Source: CAZNPL01 sp964574815 (GTDB taxonomy: Bacteria; Planctomycetota; Phycisphaerae; UBA1845). Taken from it: a stretch of DNA of 64,000 nt. The position numbers were made by a program, and so were the translations under genes. Location: assembly GCA_964574815.1 (NCBI GenBank), contig CAZNPL010000022.1, forward strand, positions 40,888 through 104,887, given 5' to 3'. Positions 43,015 to 51,169 of this stretch are shown here, in pieces (position 1 is the first letter of the stretch; the number at the start of each line of letters is the position of its first letter). The notes under the pieces are model-generated. The model made no database searches and was not told the origin of the DNA. It saw nothing but the letters and a program-made list of their open reading frames with translations.

Positions 43015-45930
43015 ATGTCCAACGGGAAAGAAGAGCAAGGGAAGCGGCGGCTGGCGTTGCTGGTGCCGGCCGTGCTGGCATGTCTGTTTTTGGGCGCCGC
43101 CCTGCTGACGTTCGATGCGGGGGACTGGCCCAGTCCGCACCAGTATCCGCACAATTCGCCGACCGTGAATGCTTGCGGTCCTGTGGGGGCGTTCGCAGCG
43201 TACCATTTGCGTCGCCTGTTTGGCACCGGGGCTTATTTGCTGCTGCTCATTACGACCATCGGGGCTTTCATCTGGCTTGGCAGGGGCCGGATCGTGCGGC
43301 TTTGGCAACGTGTGCTGGGCTTGGTTCTGCTGGTGGGAGGCTGTTCCGCGGCGGCGGATATGGTGCTTGGGCCCGGTGCGAGCACACTCGCGTTCGGTCC
43401 GGGCGGGCTTGTAGGGGCAGCGCTTGGCGGGCTGATGAAGACCTCGTTTTCCGGGATCGGTTCGGTTCTCGTGCTGGGCTATGCGGCGATTGTCGGGTTG
43501 ATCCTTGTGGCGGAGGGGTGGGTCTTCAAGCTGCCTAGATTGACTTGGCGTGCGTTGGGAGCGGTGATGGCTGCCGGGCGGGTGGTCGCGGCGCGGGCCC
43601 GGCCGGCGCCGGCTGCGGCAGTGGCCGCTACTGGCGAGGCGGGCGCTGGCGGAGGGACGGGCGGCCGGCAGGCGATCGGTGCTTCGTCAGGTGAGGATGG
43701 GTTGAAAATCAACCGGCCCAGTGCGCGGGCTGAAGCTGCCAGCGGTCGGCCACCTGAGCAGTTGCCGCTATTTGACGTCAACGCAGGCGGCCAGCCCGCT
43801 ACGTCCAAGGGAGCGGATGTGCAGCAGGCGGAGCGGGAACGGCAACGTCGGCGGGCGCGCAGGGAACGGCGAACGCAGCGAGAGCAACGTTCGACGGGCG
43901 TGCCTGCGCCGGCGAAGGTCCCTGTGGCCAAGGGGGGCACCTCGCAAGGAGGTCAACTGCATGCGGTCACCGCGACAAGTCCGCCGGTGGCAGCGTCCAA
44001 ACGGGCCTATCCGCGGAGGTTGGCCGAGTGGAAGCTTCCGCCTCTTTCGATTCTGGACTCTGTGGAGTATCGGTTCTCGGCGGCCCAGGAAACGGCTTTG
44101 CGGGCGAAGGCGAAGACGCTGGAGACGGCGTTGCAGGAGTTCCGGCTTGATGCTCGCGTGGTCGAGATCGACACGGGGCCGGTGATCACAATGTTTGAAC
44201 TGGAGCTGGCGCCGGGGATCAAGGTGAGTCGGGTGGCGGCGCTGGCGAACGACATGGCGCGAGCACTGAAGGCGCCGGCGGTTCGCATTGTCGCACCGCT
44301 GCCGGGCAAGAGCACGATCGGGATCGAGGTCCCGAACATCGACAAGGAGCGGGTCCGGCTGAAGGAGCTGCTGCTGAGCGCGGGGGACCGGATCAAGGAG
44401 ATGGCGGTCCCGCTGTTTCTGGGGAAGGATGCGTCCGGGCACACGCTGGTGATGGATCTGGCGTCGATGCCGCACCTGCTGATCGCGGGCACGACGGGAA
44501 GCGGGAAGAGTGTGGCGATCAACTCGATCATCGCGAGCGTTTTGATGTCTCGCCGGCCTGACATGGTCAAGCTGATCCTGATCGATCCGAAGATGGTGGA
44601 GCTGAGTCATTTCAAGGACGTGCCTCACCTGATGTCGCCGATTGTGACGGAGACTCAGCGGGCGGAACAGGTGTTGGACTGGGCGGTTGCGAAGATGGAG
44701 GAGCGGTACGCGTTGTTTGCCGAGGCCCGGGTTCGGAACATCGCGGGATACAATCGGCTCGGAGCGGACGAGGTGTATCGCAGGCTGCAGCCTTCCAACG
44801 AGTCTGAGAAAGAGCAGATTCCGGCGCATCTTCCATACGTGGTCATCATTGTGGATGAGCTGGCGGATCTGATGATGACTTCGGCGCGCGAGGTCGAACA
44901 TCATCTGTCGCGGCTGGCACAGAAGTCGCGGGCGGTGGGGGTTCACATCATCGTGGCGACCCAGCGTCCGGAGGCGAAGGTGGTGACGGGGCTGATCAAG
45001 TCGAATCTGCCGTGCCGTTGCGCGTTCCGGGTGGCGTCTCGGATGGACTCACGAATCGTGCTGGATCAGAACGGGGCGGAGGTTCTGATGGGGCAGGGGG
45101 ACATGCTGTTTCTGCCGCCGGGGTCTCACAAGCCCGTGCGTGCTCAGGGCACGTATGTCGAGGACCATGAGCTTCAGGCGCTGATCAAGTTTCTGAACGA
45201 GCAGGGGAGGCCGGAGTATCATCCGGAATTGGTCCGGGCGAGGCGCAACGGGGAGCAACCCTCCGAACGCGATCCGCTGTTCGAACAGGCCGTGGAAATC
45301 ATTCTTGAAACGGGGAGGGGGAGCGTTAGCCTGTTGCAGCGCCGATTGATGGTCGGGTATTCTCGCGCCTCTCGGCTGATCGACCAGATGGCCGAAGCAG
45401 GCATTGTTGGGGACTACAAGGGTTCTCAGGCGCGGGAGGTAGTCATTACGCCCGAGCAGTGGACGCAGATGAAGAAGGAGGCAGACGCGGACATGGCAAC
45501 GGACAGCAGTAACGCATTCGCCGAAACGGCAACGTCCGAAGCGACGGGGAACGCCGTCTCGGTGGTGGCGCGCGGGGAGAGGGACCGGTGGCGGGGGCGA
45601 CAGCCGGACGATACCGAGCCGGTGGCGGTGCCGATGGGCGCCGACGACGACGAGGAAGAACTCTGGGAGGATGATCTGGACGACGACCTCGACGACGATG
45701 ACGATGATGATGACGACGACGAGGATGACGATCTGGATCTGGACGATGAGGACGAAGACGACGATCTCGACGACGATCTGGACGACGACGATGACGATGA
45801 CTTCGACGATGTGGACGACGTCGACAATCGCTTGAATCGTGAGGGCCGGCAGCAACCCGGCCGGCCGATCGAAGTCTCCCGACACGACCCGGACCGACCG
45901 GCGGGGCCTGACCATCCGACGTCGCGCTGA
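43015..45930 (+). CDS. ftsK: DNA translocase FtsK/SpoIIIE with a hyperacidic C-terminal tail
   Basis: The 971-residue protein has four membrane spans (about residues 10-165), then a Pro/Arg/Ala-rich linker. The motor has Walker A AGTTGSGKS (about 491-499), KLILIDPKMVELSHF, and VVIIVDELADLMM as Walker B. ATQRPEAKVVTGLIKSNLP is also present. A gamma-type winged helix follows (about 750-815: ILETGRGSVSLLQRRLMVGY), which in FtsK reads KOPS and contacts XerD. After it, about residues 876-937 are nearly all Asp and Glu, a feature not typical of FtsK. The tail ends in a short basic segment. FtsK pumps chromosome ends across the division septum. ATG 43015 is preceded by GGTGGGAG at tight spacing. Confidence 0.92.
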   Translation: MSNGKEEQGKRRLALLVPAVLACLFLGAALLTFDAGDWPSPHQYPHNSPTVNACGPVGAFAAYHLRRLFGTGAYLLLLITTIGAFIWLGRGRIVRLWQRVLGLVLLVGGCSAAADMVLGPGASTLAFGPGGLVGAALGGLMKTSFSGIGSVLVLGYAAIVGLILVAEGWVFKLPRLTWRALGAVMAAGRVVAARARPAPAAAVAATGEAGAGGGTGGRQAIGASSGEDGLKINRPSARAEAASGRPPEQLPLFDVNAGGQPATSKGADVQQAERERQRRRARRERRTQREQRSTGVPAPAKVPVAKGGTSQGGQLHAVTATSPPVAASKRAYPRRLAEWKLPPLSILDSVEYRFSAAQETALRAKAKTLETALQEFRLDARVVEIDTGPVITMFELELAPGIKVSRVAALANDMARALKAPAVRIVAPLPGKSTIGIEVPNIDKERVRLKELLLSAGDRIKEMAVPLFLGKDASGHTLVMDLASMPHLLIAGTTGSGKSVAINSIIASVLMSRRPDMVKLILIDPKMVELSHFKDVPHLMSPIVTETQRAEQVLDWAVAKMEERYALFAEARVRNIAGYNRLGADEVYRRLQPSNESEKEQIPAHLPYVVIIVDELADLMMTSAREVEHHLSRLAQKSRAVGVHIIVATQRPEAKVVTGLIKSNLPCRCAFRVASRMDSRIVLDQNGAEVLMGQGDMLFLPPGSHKPVRAQGTYVEDHELQALIKFLNEQGRPEYHPELVRARRNGEQPSERDPLFEQAVEIILETGRGSVSLLQRRLMVGYSRASRLIDQMAEAGIVGDYKGSQAREVVITPEQWTQMKKEADADMATDSSNAFAETATSEATGNAVSVVARGERDRWRGRQPDDTEPVAVPMGADDDEEELWEDDLDDDLDDDDDDDDDDEDDDLDLDDEDEDDDLDDDLDDDDDDDFDDVDDVDNRLNREGRQQPGRPIEVSRHDPDRPAGPDHPTSR

Positions 45931-46022
45931 GTGGGGGCCGGCGCCACTCGGCGCGGGGCGCGCGTCACGACGCGTCGTGCTCGATGATTCCAGGGCAGCA
46001 TTCACGTCGTTGCGGTTGTTGG

Positions 46023-46724
46023 TTACGCGCCTCCGAACAGCAAATTGAAGTTCTCCCACGTCGCTTCCCACGGCAGACCGAAGCGCACCAGCACCCCGTT
46101 GATCAGCGATAGAAAGCCTTTCCGGAACGCGTCCACGCGGAAGAATACGAAGAACAGAATGATCAGGCCGATCCAACGGAATTGCGGGTTGGCCAGGCGC
46201 ATTCGCGTTTCGTCGTCCATGAAGGCTTCGATGATTCCGAAGCCGTCGAGTGGCGGTACGGGGATCAGATTGAGGAAGACGGCGAAGACCTGAAGCACGG
46301 CCAGCACTCCCAGGAGGCGCGCCCACATCGGAGCGTCTGGGTCGCCCGCGTCCACCAGTCCGATTGTCGGGTGTATGACGAGGGCGATCAGGACAAAGAG
46401 GAGGAAGTTGGAGAGGGGGCCTGCGGCAGATACGGCCGCTTCCCAAAGGCTGCTCTTGAGCATGGACCTGTTGATCGATACGGCGCCGCCGGGGAGCGGG
46501 ATGCCGCCGAGCAGGAGGAAGATGCAGGGCAGGAGGATGGACGTCACGGGGTGGACGTAGAGGAGGGGGTTGAAGCTGAGGTAGCCGCGCTCGCGGACGG
46601 AGCGGTCACCTCCCCAAAAGGCGACGACCGCGTGTGCGAATTCGTGTAGGCAGACGGAGAAAATCCAGGCGATGAGGACGGCTCCGAGGAAGGGGGTGAG
46701 CTTTGCGACGGCTAAGAGCGACAC
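46023..46724 (-). CDS. Site-2 protease (M50) family membrane metalloprotease
   Basis: The 233-residue membrane protein has HEFAHAVVAFWGGD (HExxH zinc site) in the first helices and NLIPVPPLDGFGIIEA, the NPxPPLDG-type motif that provides the third ligand. The sequence between, with AAVSAAGPLSNFLLFVLIA, completes the three-helix core. These proteases cut transmembrane substrates such as anti-sigma factors. There is no PDZ domain, so it belongs to the minimal group. It converges with ftsK (92-bp gap). No candidate substrate is adjacent. Confidence 0.88.
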   Translation of the reverse strand: MSLLAVAKLTPFLGAVLIAWIFSVCLHEFAHAVVAFWGGDRSVRERGYLSFNPLLYVHPVTSILLPCIFLLLGGIPLPGGAVSINRSMLKSSLWEAAVSAAGPLSNFLLFVLIALVIHPTIGLVDAGDPDAPMWARLLGVLAVLQVFAVFLNLIPVPPLDGFGIIEAFMDDETRMRLANPQFRWIGLIILFFVFFRVDAFRKGFLSLINGVLVRFGLPWEATWENFNLLFGGA

Positions 46725-46769
46725 CGTGGGTCCTCCGTTCGCACTGACAGGTCCGCTGAGACGTATCCA

Positions 46770-46860
46770 GCGAGGGTGCTATGAACAACTGGAGCCGCCA
46801 CCGGCGCTGGAGCTTGCCCGTGCGTCTCCTTCGTTTGGCAGGGGCACGGGCACCGGTCCC
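46770..46860. repeat. Degenerate copy of the compound palindrome found at 58407-58531
   Basis: Read on the + strand, this stretch follows the reverse complement of 58430-58540: GCGAGGGTGC, then GGAGCCGCCACCGGCG, GGAGCTTGCCCGTGCG, TTCGTTTGGCAG and GCACGGGCACCGG. There are scattered mismatches. The 58-kb copy is perfectly paired, whereas this one has decayed. It lies in the spacer upstream of the PTPS gene. Confidence 0.65.
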
Positions 46861-46987
46861 AGCCGCTAGACGCGTGCTCCGCCTGAGGCGGACCAGTGTC
46901 CTATGCTTGAACTGTCACGCACGCTTCAGTCGGGCGATCGTATGCGATCGCTGGGCGTTCGTCATCCTGGACTCTATCATTCGAGGT

Positions 46988-47779
46988 ATGCGGCTGCGTT
47001 TGATGCGGGAAATCCGGTTTTCTCTGGCGGGGAGTGCTGATGCTTCTGCTCGCAACTCGTGGGCGGGCTGGCCGGCTTCTGATGCGCTGGCGCCTTACTT
47101 GACATTGCAGGCGATTGTGAGCGGGGATATCGAGCCGGTGAGCGGTTATGTGTGCGGCACGAAGGATATCGACCGGGTGCTGCATGGCCATGCCGTCGGC
47201 TACTTTCGCGATGTGGTTTCGGGCGAGGGGGGATCGGTGCACCCGGCCGGTGCGATGGTGTCGCTGTGGGGCATCATTGCATCGAACGTGCCGTCGTCAG
47301 TTTGTTTGGAGCAACTCACGCTACATGTCACGCCGCATCTGTCTTTTGCGGTTGAACGGAGTTCGAGCACGATGGTGAGCATCAGTTACGATTTCGAGTT
47401 CAGCGCGGCGCACCGGCTGTATTGTGACGAGCTGAGCGAGGAGGAGAACGAGCGGTTGTTCGGTCGCTGCGCGAATCCGAAGGGGCATGGGCATAACTAT
47501 GTTGTGCGGGTGACCGTTCGGGGAAAGCCTGACACAGGGAGGGGGACGATCATCTCGCTTGACGAGTTTACGCGGATCGTGAACGAGCGGATCATCGACC
47601 GGTTTGACCACAAACATCTCAACGAGGACTGCGTGGAGTTTGCCGAGGTGAACCCGAGCGTGGAGAACATCACGCGGGTCATTTTTGAGAAGCTGGAGGG
47701 GGCGTTCGGTCGTGCTGAGTTGGCGCGGGTTCGGGTTTACGAGACGCCGAAGACTTATGCGGAGTTTGGGGGAGTTTGA
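46988..47779 (+). CDS. 6-pyruvoyl-tetrahydropterin synthase-type protein with a degenerate N-terminal repeat
   Basis: The C-terminal half (from about residue 130) is a full PTPS domain of animal type. It shows YDFEFSAAHRLYCDELSE, FGRCANPKGHGHNYVVRV with the catalytic Cys and two zinc His, then DHKHLNED and VYETPKTYAEF. Bacterial QueD proteins normally have shorter spacing, so this one resembles eukaryotic PTPS. The N-terminal 125 residues (RFSLAGSADASARNSWAGW, GYVCGTKDIDRVL) look like a second, decayed PTPS unit lacking zinc ligands. PTPS/QueD enzymes act on dihydroneopterin triphosphate, the product of FolE encoded at 35 kb. Tetrahydropterin or queuosine precursor synthesis are both possible. 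ATG 46988 has GAGGT directly upstream, and 47003 is an alternative. Confidence 0.8.
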   Translation: MRLRLMREIRFSLAGSADASARNSWAGWPASDALAPYLTLQAIVSGDIEPVSGYVCGTKDIDRVLHGHAVGYFRDVVSGEGGSVHPAGAMVSLWGIIASNVPSSVCLEQLTLHVTPHLSFAVERSSSTMVSISYDFEFSAAHRLYCDELSEEENERLFGRCANPKGHGHNYVVRVTVRGKPDTGRGTIISLDEFTRIVNERIIDRFDHKHLNEDCVEFAEVNPSVENITRVIFEKLEGAFGRAELARVRVYETPKTYAEFGGV

Positions 47780-47791
47780 AGTTTTCAGACA

Positions 47792-47811
47792 TGCCCACGC
47801 AAGCGTGGGCA
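47792..47811. repeat. Dispersed palindrome, family A
   Basis: TGCCCACGC and GCGTGGGCA are perfect arms around AA, just after the PTPS stop. It may double as a hairpin terminator between this gene and the convergent methyltransferase. Confidence 0.7.
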
Positions 47812-47839
47812 AGGCGCGCCCATGACGCGAGTCAGCGGG

Positions 47840-48808
47840 CTATGTAGGTCTTGGCGTCAGGACGTATTGCATTTCGACCGGGGTTTCTGATGTTCCTTCG
47901 AACAGGTCCAGCTCGGGATCGCAGATTGGCTCGAGGAGCGTGCAGAAGAGGTCGACCCAGTCCCGCTTGATCTCGCGGCGCAGGTGGGCGTGGACTGAGT
48001 TCATTGCTTTGACGAGCAACGGTGCGATGGGTCGCAGGCCTATGTCCCAGATGTGGGCGTGGGTCCGCCCGACGAACGGGATGGCCGCGAGGGTTTCGAG
48101 GTCGGCGTCGTCGAATCGACTCTCCCACGTTTCAGCATCGCATAAGGACGGCCAGGTTTCGAAGCGTCCGCGGTTGATCGTGTCGAGCCATCGTTTTCCG
48201 AGGACGTTGCGATGGCGTTCGAGCGTGCAGTGACGGATCTGGTCGAGCTTGACCTGGAGGATGATGGTTCCGCCGCGGGCGGTGATGCGTCGCAGTTCGG
48301 CGAGGAACTCTTCGATGCGGTCGATCCAGTACGCAGCGTTGCAGTAGACGGTTTCGAAGTGTTCGGACCGGAAGGGCAGGGGATCGTTGCTGTCGTGGTG
48401 CAGGAGTTCTTTGTAGAAGTTGAGCCGTACGGCCTTGTCGAGCAGGGATCGTTTGCAGTCGGTGCCACAGTCGAAGGTGTAGGACGGGGGGGCGAGGACC
48501 TTGGGCTGATAGCCGGCGTCGACCGCATCAAACATGTCGGCGTAGTCGTCGGTCACGCGGTCGAGGTTGGCGACGGCGCCGAAGACGTCGAAGTCCGGAG
48601 CGAAGCGGCCTCCAGCGTGGAGGAAGCTGAAGATGCCGTCGCCGCAACTGAGGTCGAGCGAAGGTGAGCGGATGGGCACGGCGTCGAGGGCGTCGCTACG
48701 GAGCACCATCCAGAAGGCGTTTTCCGGGCGCAGCCAGTACGCGCTGAGAAAGCGGCGCAGTTTGTCCACTGCGGCGGTCCTGGCGGTCGTCGTTTTCGCT
48801 TCGATCAT
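47840..48808 (-). CDS. Class I SAM-dependent methyltransferase
   Basis: The 322-residue protein shows SLDLSCGDGIFSFLHAGG as the SAM-binding motif I and FRSEHFETVYCNAAYW as motif II. ARGGTIILQVKLD is motif III. Substrate is unknown. It overlaps the upstream polysaccharide deacetylase by four bases (ATGA at 48805-48808), so the two are translationally coupled. The pairing suggests it methylates a sugar or surface polymer intermediate. A longer frame starts at 49039 but would run inside the deacetylase gene, so I use ATG 48808. Confidence 0.8.
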   Translation of the reverse strand: MIEAKTTTARTAAVDKLRRFLSAYWLRPENAFWMVLRSDALDAVPIRSPSLDLSCGDGIFSFLHAGGRFAPDFDVFGAVANLDRVTDDYADMFDAVDAGYQPKVLAPPSYTFDCGTDCKRSLLDKAVRLNFYKELLHHDSNDPLPFRSEHFETVYCNAAYWIDRIEEFLAELRRITARGGTIILQVKLDQIRHCTLERHRNVLGKRWLDTINRGRFETWPSLCDAETWESRFDDADLETLAAIPFVGRTHAHIWDIGLRPIAPLLVKAMNSVHAHLRREIKRDWVDLFCTLLEPICDPELDLFEGTSETPVEMQYVLTPRPT

Positions 48809-49761
48809 TGCGGGATGCACGTGAACTCCCTTTCTAGAAAGGCGTCGACCGCAATGGTGTCGACGCGGTTCAGGCGGTGGGCGTCGTCGAAGGCGCCGAT
48901 CCATCCGCTTTCGGTTGTGAATCCATTCACAAAGCCGGAATAAGCGCAACGTCGCGCGATCTGGTCGCTGCAACTGCCGTACGGGTAGGAGAAGGGGCGG
49001 GGCATCGGTCCGAGGTTCTCCGACAGGAGGTCCGAGCACTCGACCATGTCCTTGACCTGCTCGGGTGCAGGCAGCCGGGCGTAGGGTTCGTGTTGGTGGC
49101 CATGCCCGCCGACGGTGTGGCCACTGTCCTGCAGTCTGGTCAACTGATCTCGGGTCATGTACCAGCGGCGGGCAAATGCTCGGGCGTCGCCGACGTGGCC
49201 GGCGAAGAGCTCGTCGATCAGCCGGGTGCGCAAGTCGAGCGGCAGGAGGTTAGTCAGCAGGTGTTTCAGGTCGGCGCACGTTGGGGTTTCGTAGTGGTAG
49301 ACTCGTTCGGCTTCGGCGTGATTGACTTGAAAGCGTTCTCGCCAGTTTTGGATTTCGGAGTCAAGCCAGTTATGCACTTCGCGGGTCAGATCCGCGGCAC
49401 TCAGGCGGCACAGTAGCAGGTGCAGTGAATGGGCGGCGTTCAGCCTGCCATCGGTGAGCGCCTGCGTTTGAACGAAGAAGACGCCGCGCAGATCGCGCGA
49501 TTCGAGGATGGGGGCCACAACTTCGAAGTGATCCAACAGGCCGTCGTCGAAAGTAAGGAGCACCGAGTCGCCGGGGATGCCGCATCGGTTGGCGCGCCAG
49601 GCCAGCAAGGTCGGCCAGTCGATCGGAGTCATGCATTCGCAGAGGCGATCGAGCTGGTGTTCGAAAGTGGCCTGGTCGAGTCCGCGGATGCCGGCCTCCG
49701 GCGTGCCGGTGCGGTCACGAACATAGTGATACATGACGGCCAGGCATTTTCTCGACGGCAT
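48805..49761 (-). CDS. Polysaccharide deacetylase (NodB-like, CE4)
   Basis: The 318-residue protein starts CLAVMYHYVRD, the usual opening of membrane-free NodB-type deacetylases. It has LLTFDDGLLDHF (catalytic TFDDG metal site), VGGHGHQHEPY (HxxxH-type ligands) and FSYPYGSCSD. A helical insertion of about 120 residues, with several Trp and His, lies between the first and second motifs. The activity would remove N-acetyl (or similar) groups from a surface polysaccharide or glycan lipid. It is coupled to the methyltransferase. Confidence 0.85.
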   Translation of the reverse strand: MPSRKCLAVMYHYVRDRTGTPEAGIRGLDQATFEHQLDRLCECMTPIDWPTLLAWRANRCGIPGDSVLLTFDDGLLDHFEVVAPILESRDLRGVFFVQTQALTDGRLNAAHSLHLLLCRLSAADLTREVHNWLDSEIQNWRERFQVNHAEAERVYHYETPTCADLKHLLTNLLPLDLRTRLIDELFAGHVGDARAFARRWYMTRDQLTRLQDSGHTVGGHGHQHEPYARLPAPEQVKDMVECSDLLSENLGPMPRPFSYPYGSCSDQIARRCAYSGFVNGFTTESGWIGAFDDAHRLNRVDTIAVDAFLEREFTCIPQ

Positions 49762-50373
49762 TCGAGCTTCCTCGGTTTCTGTGCGGACGTCGCACCGATG
49801 CGCGGATCGTCCATGTAATATCGGCCGTTGTCCCCAATCACTGCACCTTGTGCCGTTGGCGGAGGGTCCCGAAGAGCGTGGGGACGTTTCATTCTACGGG
49901 TGGTTGGGGTGCGAATTCCTGTTAATGCGTTTGCGCAAACGTGGCTCGTGCGTTTCGCGTCACGCGAGGATGAGGAAACAACAAACATTTCACAGGCTGG
50001 GGGTTTGCGTCCCTGAGTGTCCATGCCGGTGGGCGACGGGATTGGGGGCCGGATTGAAACTGCAGCGTGAGCGCACGACCTGCTCTTGCGGGTCTGAAAA
50101 AGGGGGTTCTTTGGCAGGCTTGGGGCAAGTGCGGACGGCGGTTGTTGAAGGCGGGGAGGTGATTTTGTTGTGAATACCGTATGTTGAAAAACCGATTTGC
50201 GCGAGCGTTTGCCATTCAAGCGGCAAAGTCCTCAGGTGAGCCGAGTTTTGCGATCGCGGGCTGTGTTGAGGCTGTAGCAGGAGGTGGCGTGGACGGGAGG
50301 TATGACAGTGCATGTTGGCGCCAGCGGTCCGCCTGAGCATTTCTGAGTGTTTGGGGACAAGATCCGCGACGCG
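49762..50373. other. Spacer, no supported gene
   Basis: About 610 bp between the deacetylase start and the intron fragment. Several frames are open but Cys/Arg-rich and unlike known proteins. The left part should contain the deacetylase promoter. The plus strand turns from G-rich to mixed composition about here. Confidence 0.4.
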
Positions 50374-50416
50374 ATAGGGGTTAAGAAAAACCGGTTTTCC
50401 GGTCTCCCCTCCCTCC

Positions 50417-50449
50417 GAACCGGACGTGCGGATCTCCCGCATCCGGCTC
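50417..50449 (-). ncRNA. Group II intron domain V
   Basis: On the minus strand it reads GAGCCGGAT, GCGGGAGATCCGC and ACGTCCGGTTC. This is a 33-nt hairpin with the conserved GAGCC start, internal stem-loop and ACGTCCGGTTC closing strand typical of bacterial domain V. It is the most conserved catalytic part of these introns. Without the 5' domains it cannot splice in cis. Confidence 0.8.
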
Positions 50450-50462
50450 TCCGGTCGGTGGT

Positions 50463-50846
50463 TCACCGTCTCACGGGTTGACGGAACGTAACATAGGCTG
50501 CTTCCACGCTGTACAACCCACGTGACGCAAAGAAAGCGTTCGGCCAGCGACGATGAGCCGAACCCAGACCGCTGTGTTGGCGAACCTTGTGGCGCTTGAG
50601 AAGAATGCGCCGCAGGCGTCGCCGTATCCAGCCGTCCAGGGTTTTGAATGGACCCGTAACCGGACTCTGTTTGAAATACTCAAACCAGCCCCGCGTGGTC
50701 CGATGGACGTCGGCGATAATGAACTCCAGATTCTGCCCGTGTTTTCGCGGCGTCTTGGCCCGAACCACGTCCTTCAACCGCTTGACGCTCTTGTCGCGTG
50801 GCCAGCGCCGCCCCCGCCCGAAGTGGTAGCCCAGGAAGTCGAAGCC
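50463..50846 (-). pseudogene. Group II intron maturase, C-terminal fragment
   Basis: The frame encodes GFDFLGYHFGRGRRWPRDKS, then AKTPRKHGQNLEFIIADVHR, TTRGWFEYFKQS and LDGWIRRRLRRILLKR. This is the thumb/domain X (maturase-specific) region, ending with RRWPNAFFASRGLYSVEAAY. About 127 residues of roughly 450 remain. All reverse transcriptase motifs are gone. It lies within the intron fragment. Confidence 0.85.
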
Positions 50847-51169
50847 TTAGGAAAAGAAGGGGGTTACTTAAGTGCGCGACGACGCTGGCCGGAAAACGGA
50901 TGAACACGCCAGAGTTGAGGATCGGACTGGAATGGGATGAGGGCCGAGCCTCCTCGGGTTGGTACCCTCATCCGGCTATGATGACGGTTGAAGTCCGGTC
51001 ACATTGCGAGTCTGAATCGCCAGGAAACACTGCAAGCAGAACGGGGCCGACAACTGTGAACGAGTAGACGGGCGGCCTGCCGGAGGATCGTCGTAACGCG
51101 GTCGGGCGCATTCGCAAAGTCGCGGTCGAGCCCATTCGCAAAGTGTCCGCAAAAACCTCTGTAACGTTC
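50847..51169. other. Spacer with a two-copy 24-bp repeat
   Basis: About 320 bp without a gene. Around 51100-51148, a unit GGTCGRGCSCATTCGCAAAGT occurs twice at 24-bp spacing. This spacer joins the intron scar to the osmolyte gene group. Confidence 0.45.

Larger units (their letters stand above)
50374..50846 (-). mobile_element. 5'-truncated group II intron (maturase C-terminus, domains V and VI)
   Basis: On the minus strand, maturase C-terminal coding DNA is followed in order by a domain V-like hairpin (50449 to 50417), a domain VI-like hairpin (GAGACCGG..CCGGTTTTTC) and a likely 3' end near 50374 (CCCCTAT). The homology to maturases stops abruptly at 50846, right after an in-frame TAA, so the 5' intron and most of the reverse transcriptase are missing. 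Incomplete target-primed reverse transcription normally leaves such 3' fragments. The exact 3' boundary is an estimate. Confidence 0.82.

Noticed and set aside
45049..46446. Minus-strand frame opposite the end of ftsK with long Val/Ile and Ser runs
   Set aside because: The runs are the complement of the Asp codons in the acidic tail.
49990..50466. Minus-strand frame beginning MREIRTSGSEGGETG
   Set aside because: It is a translation of the intron domain V/VI RNA region, not a protein gene.
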